Shown: positions 8,854 through 16,851 of the stretch, piece after piece
Layout: every line of letters begins with the position of its first letter
Numbering within the stretch: the stretch's first letter is position 1
Assembly (NCBI GenBank): GCA_016342285.1
Contig: JAEINQ010000003.1
Span: forward strand, 62,001-126,000
DNA from: Desulfobacterales bacterium
Lineage (GTDB): Bacteria; Desulfobacterota; Desulfobacteria; Desulfobacterales; JAEINQ01
Length of the DNA: 64,000 nt
Direction: 5' to 3'
Program-made: the position numbers and the translations under genes
Notes under the pieces: generated by a model
The model's database searches: none
Seen by the model: the letters and a program-made list of their open reading frames with translations, nothing else
What the model was told of the DNA's origin: nothing

Positions 8854-10032
8854 TCAGTATCCCAGCACCCTGGCGCCATTTGAAAAGTATTCTTCGATGC
8901 TGTTTTCAGTCGCACCCATGGCCTGCAGGGAAAGCGCCGCCATACGGGCACAGCCGTCCAAAGCGGTCATTTGGTTCAAACCGGGTTCCGCCGCGATGGC
9001 CTGATACACCCGAATGGCCTTTTGAACGTATATATTGTCCGGGTCTTCGTTGGCCAGGGACGAGAGCATCTTCTCCGGATCCGCCAGACCAACGGGATAG
9101 TCGGAGGCATGGATCAGTTTGCGCCGGCAATGGTCGTCCTCCATCAATTCGGCGACCGTCCCGATAAAATTGTAATCCGTAGAAAAGGCGCCGGCAATGT
9201 CGGCGTAGACATTGGGGTATTTTTGCATGGCCGCTTTGACTTCCCTGTATTGATTGGGTTTTCCCCCATGGGCCTTCTGGTAGCTGGGATCGTAGCCCGA
9301 ATGTGCCAGGATCACCGTCACCCCGGTCTCGATTAACGGAACCAATTTGGCGACATCGCCGCCGTGTTCCATGAAATACTGGAATTCAATGTCTTTAACG
9401 ACCTCTTCCAGCCCGGTATGAACCATGACCGGGATATTACAGCCGGCCAGCCGATCATAAAAAGCCAGCAGCTTTTGTCGATAGGGCATCTCGTTGCCTT
9501 CAGAATCGATCCCATCGGCGTGAAACAGGCCCACGGACGGAAAAAGCTTGAAAATAATCTTCCCCCCATTGGGCAGTTTCTTCGATTCCGCCATGAGTTC
9601 TTCCAGCCTGGGTTCTGCGTCATCGGCAAGGGGGTTGATGGAAATCCCCGGGATGATCTTTGCATTGTCCCGCGCCAGGGCCATCACCGCCCGGTTGGAA
9701 ACGTAAAGGGGCGTGTTGGCATAATCCGGTTTTCCATCGGTAACGACCGGCGGAAACGCCAAAACCACCAGCTTTTCGATTCGCCGGGACGTTTTGAGTT
9801 GTTTGTTAATATCGGCTTTGTTGTTGACCAGATCCAGGCCCAACCGGCTGAGAAGCAGCCCCACCTTGAACTGGAGGGCCATTCCGGCTTCTTCCGCCAG
9901 AGAGTTGAAATACGCCCGGTCTTTCATCCAGTACAGGGGATGGTAGCCCGGCGGCAGGGAGAAGGGATCGCGAAAAGGGCAAGGGTTATGGCCGCCGAGA
10001 TGTGAATGAAAATCAATGGCAGGAAGGTGCAT
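8854..10032 (-). CDS. Amidohydrolase_2 family metal-dependent hydrolase
   Basis: The protein has 392 residues. Metal-binding features of the TIM-barrel amidohydrolase fold are present: HxH at 9-11 (DFHSHLG), an internal His in 'VMVHTGLEE', 'LAHSGYDP', and the Asp of 'HASDYP'. The family includes decarboxylases and lactone or amide hydrolases, and in FluG-type proteins a domain of this kind is fused to a glutamine synthetase domain. Here the GS-like gene lies 37 bp upstream on the same strand, so the two probably act together. The exact substrate is unknown. Confidence 0.85.
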   Translation of the reverse strand: MHLPAIDFHSHLGGHNPCPFRDPFSLPPGYHPLYWMKDRAYFNSLAEEAGMALQFKVGLLLSRLGLDLVNNKADINKQLKTSRRIEKLVVLAFPPVVTDGKPDYANTPLYVSNRAVMALARDNAKIIPGISINPLADDAEPRLEELMAESKKLPNGGKIIFKLFPSVGLFHADGIDSEGNEMPYRQKLLAFYDRLAGCNIPVMVHTGLEEVVKDIEFQYFMEHGGDVAKLVPLIETGVTVILAHSGYDPSYQKAHGGKPNQYREVKAAMQKYPNVYADIAGAFSTDYNFIGTVAELMEDDHCRRKLIHASDYPVGLADPEKMLSSLANEDPDNIYVQKAIRVYQAIAAEPGLNQMTALDGCARMAALSLQAMGATENSIEEYFSNGARVLGY

Positions 10033-10069
10033 TTATCACTCCTCTCATCGGTATCCGGGGTTGGGGCGA

Positions 10070-11410
10070 TCAAAAGGCGTCGACATAGGTCTCGGTTTCC
10101 CAGGGGGATATTTGCCGGATGTATTCACTCCAGGCAAAACGCTTTAAAGCCAGGTATTCCTCTACGAATACGGGGCCCAGCAATTCCGGGAAGAAAGGGT
10201 CGGCGGCCAGGGCCTGAGCGGCTTCTCCCAGGGTTTGGGGGAGTCGTTCGATACCGGCGGCCCGCTTTTCTTCCGCCGGGAGATCATGGGGGTCGCCATT
10301 GACGCCCGGGCCCGGTTCTATCCGGTTTTCCATACCGTCGATGCCTGCCGCCAAAACGCTGAGCAGTGCCAGATAAGGGTTGCATGCACCGTCCACCGGT
10401 TTATATTCGATGTTAAACGACATCTCTTCCCGGCCCTTCATCCCGGACACGGCCCGCACGGCCACCTCCCGATTGTCGATTCCCCAGCATGTATAGGCCG
10501 ATGCCCAGGCGTGGGGGACCAGTCGCTTGTAGGAATTCACCGTGGAAGCGGTAAAGGCACAAAGACCCTTGAGGTGCCGGAGGATGCCGCCGACAAAATA
10601 CCGGCATGGCTCGGATATGCCACCGGCTGCGGAAGCATCATGGAAAATGTTCTTCCCGTTTTTCCACAGGCTCAAATGCAGATGGGCACCGCTTCCGGCC
10701 TGATCCGGGAACGGCTTGGGCATAAACGATGCAATCAGGCCGTGCTTGTGTGCCACGCCCCGACAGGTTTCCCGGAAAAGCACCTGGTTGTCCGCAGCTT
10801 CCAGCCCCCCCCCGTAACGGGTGACAATTTCCACCTGTCCTTTTCCGTATTCGGGGTAATACTTCTCCACCCTGATCCCCTGTGCTTTCAGTGAGTGAAT
10901 CACGTCCAGCACGATTTCGTGGTGCCGGTTCATGGCCCCGGTCGCAAAACAGCGGCTTTGGTCAAAGGGGACCAGGTGACCGGATGAATCTTTGGTGAGC
11001 AGGTAGAACTCATTTTCGAAAGCGGCCTTGACCTCGAATTCTAGCCCGGCGAGGTAGTCCGCAAGAATCGACCGCGCACAGAGACCGGTGGGTCCGTGAC
11101 CGGCCTTGTCCACGAAGTTGCAGATCATCACGGCCGTATTGGAAGCATAGGGGACGATGCGAAAGGTGCCCGGATCCGGCAATCCCGCAATCTCGCCGAC
11201 ACAGCCAAAGCGTGTGTCGGGCGTCAGGTTGTCCAGGACACTGAAAAAGGGCATGGCAACGGAAAAGGCATGGCCGGCGTCCAGATCACTTTCCAATTCG
11301 TCGGCGGTGGTGGCATATCCGCGGATCACCCCGTCGTTGTCGGTGTAGAGAAAGCGGATCAGGGCGATGTCATTTTGCCTGACCGCTGACAGAATTTCCT
11401 CTTTTGTCAT
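10070..11410 (-). CDS. Glutamine synthetase-like gamma-glutamyl ligase
   Basis: The protein has 446 residues. The start at 11410 follows a GAGG site and lies one base after the stop codon of the TrmB regulator, so translation is likely coupled. GS motifs are visible: 'FENEFYL' (131-137, metal-binding Glu), 'GKGQVE' and the ATP-site motif 'GSGAHLHLSLW' (239-249). Its linkage to an amidohydrolase and an isochorismatase-type amidase argues for a gamma-glutamyl-amine/amide ligase (GlnT/PuuA/FluG-like) rather than the housekeeping enzyme. An open frame continues upstream to 11575 but overlaps the regulator. Confidence 0.85.
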   Translation of the reverse strand: MTKEEILSAVRQNDIALIRFLYTDNDGVIRGYATTADELESDLDAGHAFSVAMPFFSVLDNLTPDTRFGCVGEIAGLPDPGTFRIVPYASNTAVMICNFVDKAGHGPTGLCARSILADYLAGLEFEVKAAFENEFYLLTKDSSGHLVPFDQSRCFATGAMNRHHEIVLDVIHSLKAQGIRVEKYYPEYGKGQVEIVTRYGGGLEAADNQVLFRETCRGVAHKHGLIASFMPKPFPDQAGSGAHLHLSLWKNGKNIFHDASAAGGISEPCRYFVGGILRHLKGLCAFTASTVNSYKRLVPHAWASAYTCWGIDNREVAVRAVSGMKGREEMSFNIEYKPVDGACNPYLALLSVLAAGIDGMENRIEPGPGVNGDPHDLPAEEKRAAGIERLPQTLGEAAQALAADPFFPELLGPVFVEEYLALKRFAWSEYIRQISPWETETYVDAF

Positions 11411-11411
11411 T

Positions 11412-12245
11412 TTAAATCCCTCGCTTGCCGGTTGTCCCGCCGACGTTTTCCGCATTTGCCCAGGCATCCTTTTGAATGGCCCCATAAAGCGTCTTGTCGT
11501 CTTCGTTGAGTTCTTCTCCCAGGTCGAGAATCTTGTAGATGAGATAATGAAAGAAGTCATGGCGGATGGTTTCACGCAAAGCCATGACGAACCAGTGATT
11601 CCGGGCCCAGTTGATCGGCGACTGGTCCTCCCGGCCCGCTTCGAACATGCCGACCAGGATCTCGGTCTTATCGCGTACCACGTCGATCACCCGTCCGGCG
11701 TGGGCCGTCTGCACCTGTTGCGTGCCCGGATGAACCACCTGATACTTAAATGGGGTCAGGGGAGGGCCCATGGACACGTATTTCACGTCCACGCCCCTTT
11801 TCTCGGCATTGACCAAATGATCATCCAGGTGCCGGGCTTCCGGCGGGTAGAGCAGCACATAGAGTTCGTCTTTTGCCGCGTCGATCATCTCTTTTGCCTT
11901 GGCGATGACGTCGTCGTATCCTTTAAGGGTCCAGATGGTTTCGGTGGACGGTCGTTTCGTGGCGGCGTTGATCTGTTTTTCCAGGGCGGCCAGATCGGCA
12001 TCGACCCGGCGGCGCATGCGCCCCATAAATTCGTCCGTTGGCAGGGGGGTGTACAGGCCCCCCTGAAGTTCAGCGACCATGCCGTTTCTTTTAAGGGCCT
12101 CCAGTATGTTGTAAATGTTTGCCCGAGGAACGCCGGAATGACGGCTCAGCTGTGACCCGTTGGCCGGAGCGTGTTGCAGCAGCGCCATGTATGTCTTGAG
12201 TTCGGACTGGGAAAGCCCCAGTGTGCTCAGGGGGGTCTGGGCCAT
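11412..12245 (-). CDS. TrmB-family transcriptional regulator
   Basis: The protein has 277 residues. The N-terminal winged helix-turn-helix (residues 8-70: 'LGLSQSELKTYMALL', 'SGVPRANIYNILEAL') is typical of TrmB. It is followed by a short coiled coil and a ligand-sensing domain related to phospholipase-D-like folds. TrmB proteins usually sense sugars or metabolites and control adjacent genes. It is the first gene of the apparent operon with the GS-like gene and the amidohydrolase, so it probably controls them. A candidate operator lies just upstream (12278-12299). Confidence 0.85.
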   Translation of the reverse strand: MAQTPLSTLGLSQSELKTYMALLQHAPANGSQLSRHSGVPRANIYNILEALKRNGMVAELQGGLYTPLPTDEFMGRMRRRVDADLAALEKQINAATKRPSTETIWTLKGYDDVIAKAKEMIDAAKDELYVLLYPPEARHLDDHLVNAEKRGVDVKYVSMGPPLTPFKYQVVHPGTQQVQTAHAGRVIDVVRDKTEILVGMFEAGREDQSPINWARNHWFVMALRETIRHDFFHYLIYKILDLGEELNEDDKTLYGAIQKDAWANAENVGGTTGKRGI

Positions 12246-12277
12246 GTTAACCTCGATGATGATTTGGAGAGGATTTC

Positions 12278-12299
12278 TGTTGCTATATACATTACAACA
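12278..12299. promoter_or_regulatory. Candidate operator upstream of the TrmB gene
   Basis: The imperfect palindrome starts TGTTG and ends CAACA around an AT-rich centre, 33 bp upstream of the regulator start. It is the best candidate site for autoregulation. The call is based on symmetry and position only. Confidence 0.35.
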
Positions 12300-12341
12300 T
12301 CAACGTCGTCAACAACGATGACCGCGCAAAAAATCCCAAAT

Positions 12342-12522
12342 CCCTATCTTAGCTTAAAAAAACGGAGCGAAGCGACTCCGCAACTCTTGTCCGCCTTTTC
12401 TTTTGGCGGATTAGGCATTTCACACTTTAGTGCATTTTAGGCACTGGCCGACGAATGAAACGGCATAGCCAATGGACTCTGACCACGCCCAAAGGACGTG
12501 GATTTCTACTTCGAATTGAAAT
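12342..12522. repeat. Composite repeat, middle plus 3' modules
   Basis: The copy contains 'atcttagcttaaaaa', 'cggagcgaagcgac', the GCATTTTAGGCA segment, and the 3' hairpin CCACG/CGTGG with ending 'gaattgaaa'. The 5' module is missing. Together with a degenerate 'gggaatgacg' palindrome fragment (about 12530-12590) it fills the 12246-12741 gap. No gene is seen there. Confidence 0.75.
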
Positions 12523-12741
12523 ACCGGATTCCCACCCTCTTCCTGCGAAGGGGCAGGCACACGGGAATGACGAAAAAGGACGGTTTTCGACTTTTTGAGG
12601 AATTGTCGATATTTGCCTTGCCAAAAATCGACTAAGACGGCATTTTCAGGAAATGAAAAAGCCCCCAACCATGAAACCCGTCCCCGCCAGCTATTATGGA
12701 AAGGACGCACAAGGCGAACTGACCGAAAGGAAGGAAAGAAT

Positions 12742-13275
12742 ATGTTCATCGATTTGCTCAGAAAACGCAGAAGTGTCCGAAAGTTTCAGGATCGGCCGGT
12801 GGAAAAGGAAAAGGTCGATCTGCTCTGTGAGGCGGTGCTGCGCGCACCGTCATCGCGGGGGTTTAACCCATGGGAGTTCGTTTTCGTAACCGATCCCGAG
12901 ACCGTTGCCCGGCTCTCTGTGGCCAAACCCCACGGGGCCTCGTTTCTCGAAAAGGCCCCCCTGGCGGTGGTGGTCATTGCCGACCCGGATAAATCAGACG
13001 TGTGGGTCGAGGACGCATCCATCGCCACGCTCATCGTTCACCTGGCCGCCACGGACCTCGGTTTGGGTAGTTGCTGGATCCAGATCCGCAAGCGACCCCA
13101 CGACAAGGAGCAGACCGCCGATCAGTATGTGGCAAGACTTCTTGGGATACCGGCGACATGCGCGGTCGAGGCGATCGTGGCCATCGGCTACCCGGCCGAG
13201 GAAAAACATCCCCTCCCGGCCGACTCCCTCGAATACCACAAGGTGAGCTTTAACCGGTATGGACAGAGAAAATAG
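12742..13275 (+). CDS. Nitroreductase-family FMN oxidoreductase
   Basis: The protein has 177 residues. The start at 12742 has an AAGGA site five bases upstream. The N-terminal FMN-binding signature 'RKRRSVRKFQDRPVEKEK' and 'RAPSSRGFNPWEFVFV' are diagnostic, and the C-terminal 'VAIGYPAEEK' motif is present. These are dimeric FMN flavoproteins that reduce nitro compounds, quinones or other electrophiles with NAD(P)H. The gene is monocistronic and is preceded by a composite repeat. The longer frame back to 12595 runs through non-coding sequence. Confidence 0.9.
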   Translation: MFIDLLRKRRSVRKFQDRPVEKEKVDLLCEAVLRAPSSRGFNPWEFVFVTDPETVARLSVAKPHGASFLEKAPLAVVVIADPDKSDVWVEDASIATLIVHLAATDLGLGSCWIQIRKRPHDKEQTADQYVARLLGIPATCAVEAIVAIGYPAEEKHPLPADSLEYHKVSFNRYGQRK

Positions 13276-13611
13276 CATCCCATCCGGAATGGGCAATGTT
13301 CCGGCAGGCTAGGCCCGGCAACCGGCCCCTTCGCGGACCGGCTGCCGTCGGCAAGGATGCCTGAAAAACGCCCTCTCTCCGAAAGGCATGGGGCATTCGT
13401 TCCCATCGCCGGCGATTTGTGGTATCCTTTGATCTGTCCGGATAAGCCGCAGGCCATCTTCCCTTGAGCGGCAGGCCACAGCCATCCGGCAGCCCATGAC
13501 CCAAATGCACCCGTCAAGGGTTCCATATGACGCCTGCTTCCATTGCTGAACAAACCTTCTCCATGCCCAGATCCTTTGCCGGGGGACCATAAATCCGAAG
13601 GAGGAGCGGTG
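13276..13611. other. Intergenic region without a recognised gene
   Basis: About 336 bp lie between the nitroreductase gene and the broken sulfite-oxidase-type gene. It is GC-rich, with short inverted repeats (for example GGCCCGGC near 13311 and the ccggaatggg/ccgg elements), but no ORF with coding character. The right end holds a strong AAGGAGGAG ribosome site at about 13598-13606 that still serves the dead gene's ATG at 13612. Confidence 0.5.
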
Positions 13612-14142
13612 ATGAACCAGAAAATGCGGGTCATGACGGAAAGACCCCGTAACGCCGAGACACCCGTCGAAGCCCTACGATCATGGATTACGGCAATGCC
13701 ATGTGGGGCGGGGTCCGGCTCCGGGATGTGCTGGAGATGGCCGGACCAACCCCAAATGCCCGCCACGTGGCATTTGAAGGCTTTGACAAACCGCTCGGTT
13801 CTTCGGGCATCAGCTTCATCCGCAGCATCCCCATTGAAAAAGCGATGGACTCAACCCTGCTGGCCTATGAAATGAACGGGGAAGCGCTCCCGCTCAAGCA
13901 TGGGTTTCCGCTCCGGTCGCTGGCTCTGGGCTGGACCGGCGCCAACTGCGTCAAGTGGCTCAACCGAATCAGCGTGTTACGCGAGCCTCATCAGGGATTT
14001 TTCATGGACAAGGTCTACCGGGTCTTCGACAAAGGTCAGGATCCCGGGACCGGGGCCGGGGTCACTGGATTGAACCTGAAATCGTTCATCACCCAGCCCC
14101 TGATTGGAGAAACGTTTTCGACCGGCAAAAAACGATTTTGCC
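13612..14142 (+). pseudogene. Remnant of a sulfite-oxidase-type molybdopterin protein
   Basis: An excellent ribosome site precedes ATG 13612, and the first about 27 codons read 'TERPRNAETPVEALRS', the N-terminus typical of the sulfite oxidase/YedY-like molybdenum cofactor family. The match then jumps frame at about 13690 and continues with 'NAMWGGVRLRDVLEMAG', 'PLKHGFPLRS' and 'WTGANCVKWLNRI', which belong much later in such proteins. The intervening region, including the Cys that binds molybdenum, is gone. The dimerisation-domain start (KSFITQPLIGE) is followed by loss of the C-terminus. This is one internal out-of-frame deletion plus a 3' truncation. The next gene starts at 14234. Confidence 0.8.
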
Positions 14143-14233
14143 CCGATATTCCGTGCCGGCGCCAATGGCGCGTTTTCTTCGTCCCGGATCGAAAAACCCG
14201 TTTCAATGTCAAGTGTCTGCTGGAGAACTTATT

Positions 14234-16564
14234 ATGGGGTTGGAATCGCTGAAATATATTTCCCGCATGCCGCATTTTTCACTTCTCCCGAAAAACGAAC
14301 TCGATCGCATCGCCGAATCGGCAAAAGTCGTCAAACATCCGGCCGGCACATTGTACGCCAGGCAGGGAAAATCGAAAATCAACAGCATCTATATCCTTTC
14401 CAAGGGGTCCCTGACCATTTTCTCCGAAAAAGAAGGGAAAAAGTCGGTTTCAGGCTATATCAAACCCGGAGAAGTCTTTGGCGGCATCAGCATCCTTCTC
14501 AATGGCGGCATTTCCCTGCGCAGTGTCGAAGTGGACACCGACTGTTCCGGCTACACCATCAGCCGGGTAATTTTCCTGGACCTGTGCCACCGCTATAGCG
14601 ATTTTTTTGAATATTTTCTGGAAAATTTCAGTAAGAATATTATCGATCCGTCCCTGAATTCATTGATCGAAACCAGTCAGGCCCGCCACTTTCTTTCCCA
14701 TGTCGAACCGTTTTCGTTCCTGCCGGAAGATGCGCTCAATCAGGTCGCCTCAAAACTGACCGCAGTGCAGTATCCCAAGCGGACGGTTCTCTTCGTACAG
14801 GGGGCCACACGGATCGGCTACCTGTACATTCTTCAAAAGGGTTCGGCCGAGCGTTTCTTCGAGCAGGACGGGAAACGGACCATGCACGAACTGCTGGGTG
14901 AAGGTGATATTTACGGTGGCATCTCCATGCTTGTCAACGACGGAATATCGGTCCGATCGGTAAAGCTTCTCGAACCCACATGCTTTTATCTGCTGCCAAA
15001 AAAATGCTTCCTGGACATCTGCGGGCAGTATGAATCGGTCACCGAATTTTTCACCGACACCTTCGGAAAACGGATGCTGGAAAAGTCTTACGCTTCTGTC
15101 ATCTCCAAAACAATGGTTCCGCGAATCGAAGGGCTTCAGTTCTTCAACCAGCATGTGGCCAGTATCTACAACACCCAGCCGGTGTTCGGCACCACGTCCA
15201 TGAGCATTCGGGAAGCGGCCGAAACCATGGCCGGCAAGAACATCAGCTCTCTCTTTCTCCGGTCGGAAGAGGACCCATGCGCCGGTGTCGTGACCGAACG
15301 CGACCTGGCCCACCAGGTCATTGCCAAAGACTTCGATATCAACCGGCCGGTCTCTGACATTATGAAATCACCGGTACGTACCATTTCTGAATTTTCATTG
15401 ATTTTCGAGGCCCTGATGGTCATGCTGGAAAACAACATCCGCCATCTGGCCGTGACCGATGTGGACGATCATGTGGTCGGCATCCTGACCAACCGGGATC
15501 TGCTTTCCTCCCAGGGGCAGTCGCCGCTGTTTCTGATCCGCAGGATCTCCGAGGCCGCAACCATCAAGGAAGTGATCGAAAGCCACAACCAGTTGCCCCA
15601 GTTGATTCTCAATTTGATATCCGGCGGCGCCAAGGCGAACAACGTGACCCAGTTCATCACCACGGTCTCTGATGGCATTCTCGAAAAAATCATGGGGTTC
15701 GCCATCGATCGCCTGGGCCCGCCGCCCGTCAGATTCGTATTTATGATCCTCGGCAGCGAAGGCCGCAGCGAACAGACGCTGAAAACCGACCAGGACAATG
15801 CCATCATTTTCGAGGATGTCCCGGAAAAAGACGAAGCCCGCGTCCGGCAATATTTTCTTAAATTTGGAGAGCTCGCCTGCGACCTCCTCAACCAGGCCGG
15901 TTACGATTTATGCACCGGCGGCGTCATGGCCAAAAACCCCCAATGGTGCCAGCCCCTATCCACCTGGAAATCTTATTTTTCCAACTGGATTCGCGCCGCC
16001 GAAGCCGAGGATCTGCTGCAGGCCAGCATTTTCTTTGATTTTCGCTGCGGCTATGGTGAATTGGAACTCATTGATGCCCTGCGCCAGCACCTGTTCGACG
16101 CCTTGAAAGGGTGGGCTGGCTTTTTCCGCCATTTGACCGAAAATGCGCTGTTCTTCAAGCCGCCCATCGGTTTCTTCAGAAATTTCGTAGTGGAATCCAA
16201 GGGGGAACACCGGGATGAGTTCGATATCAAGTCAGCCATGACCCCCATTGTCGATTTTGCCCGCATCTATGCCCTGCGCAACAAGGCAGAAGAAACCAAC
16301 ACCCTGGAACGCCTCGCCTACCTGCGCCGCAAGGAAGTACTGACCCAGAAAGAATACGAAGAGCTGGAAAAAGCATACGGTTTTTTGCTGCAACTTCGCT
16401 TCGTTCGCCAGATCACGGCAATCGTCGATGAAAAGTCCAAACCCGACAACTACATCAATCCCAAAGACCTGACCCGGATCGAGCAGAAAATGCTCAAGGA
16501 AATATTTCTCCGGGTGGCCACCTTCCAGAGAAAACTGGAGGTGGAGTTTATTGGGGTGATATAG
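14234..16564 (+). CDS. Dual cNMP-binding, CBS-pair, DUF294 nucleotidyltransferase-like protein
   Basis: The protein has 776 residues. Two cyclic-nucleotide-binding-type domains occupy residues 1-140 and 150-285, each with a 'GG.S.L..G' turn (83-93 and 228-238). A CBS pair (about 310-430) follows with 'GVVTERDLA' and 'VVGILTNRDLL'. Then comes a GlnD-like nucleotidyltransferase domain with 'LGSEGRSEQ' (506-514) and 'TDQDNAI' (518-524), and a helical DUF294 C-terminal domain. Most relatives have one cNMP domain, so the duplication is notable. The role is presumably nucleotide-sensing signal output; the target is unknown. The start at 14234 is chosen because the upstream frame runs through the pseudogene. 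Confidence 0.85.
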   Translation: MGLESLKYISRMPHFSLLPKNELDRIAESAKVVKHPAGTLYARQGKSKINSIYILSKGSLTIFSEKEGKKSVSGYIKPGEVFGGISILLNGGISLRSVEVDTDCSGYTISRVIFLDLCHRYSDFFEYFLENFSKNIIDPSLNSLIETSQARHFLSHVEPFSFLPEDALNQVASKLTAVQYPKRTVLFVQGATRIGYLYILQKGSAERFFEQDGKRTMHELLGEGDIYGGISMLVNDGISVRSVKLLEPTCFYLLPKKCFLDICGQYESVTEFFTDTFGKRMLEKSYASVISKTMVPRIEGLQFFNQHVASIYNTQPVFGTTSMSIREAAETMAGKNISSLFLRSEEDPCAGVVTERDLAHQVIAKDFDINRPVSDIMKSPVRTISEFSLIFEALMVMLENNIRHLAVTDVDDHVVGILTNRDLLSSQGQSPLFLIRRISEAATIKEVIESHNQLPQLILNLISGGAKANNVTQFITTVSDGILEKIMGFAIDRLGPPPVRFVFMILGSEGRSEQTLKTDQDNAIIFEDVPEKDEARVRQYFLKFGELACDLLNQAGYDLCTGGVMAKNPQWCQPLSTWKSYFSNWIRAAEAEDLLQASIFFDFRCGYGELELIDALRQHLFDALKGWAGFFRHLTENALFFKPPIGFFRNFVVESKGEHRDEFDIKSAMTPIVDFARIYALRNKAEETNTLERLAYLRRKEVLTQKEYEELEKAYGFLLQLRFVRQITAIVDEKSKPDNYINPKDLTRIEQKMLKEIFLRVATFQRKLEVEFIGVI

Positions 16565-16570
16565 TCGGCA

Positions 16571-16833
16571 GTAAAGAATCCACGCCAGAGGACGTGGCCT
16601 TGGATTGCCCCTAAAAGGGGCTACTGCCGGGTGTTTGAAGTTCGAAGTGCCTAAAATGCCTAAAATTAAGGAATTCTGCCATATCTTAGCTGAAAAAAGC
16701 CGGAGCGAAGCGACTCCTCAACTTTAGGCATTTTAAACTTTAGCGCATTTTGGCACTTACCAGCCATCTTAGCGGCATAGCCAAACGGACTCTGATCACA
16801 CCACAGAACGTGGATTGCTATTTCAAATTGAAA
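16571..16833. repeat. Composite dispersed repeat, full copy
   Basis: The 5' hairpin here is CCACG/CGTGG instead of the CCTGG/CCAGG seen at 4610, a compensated change. GCCCCTAAAAGGGGC, the middle module and a decayed 3' hairpin follow. The copy ends 19 bp before the start codon of the next gene and therefore supplies most of its 5' region. Confidence 0.8.
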
Positions 16834-16851
16834 ATCGAAAAGGAGAGCGTC

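Noticed and set aside
12342-12522. Dispersed repeats considered as a CRISPR array
   Set aside because: Copies are single, far apart and about 260 bp long, with no short regularly spaced units and no cas genes in the window.
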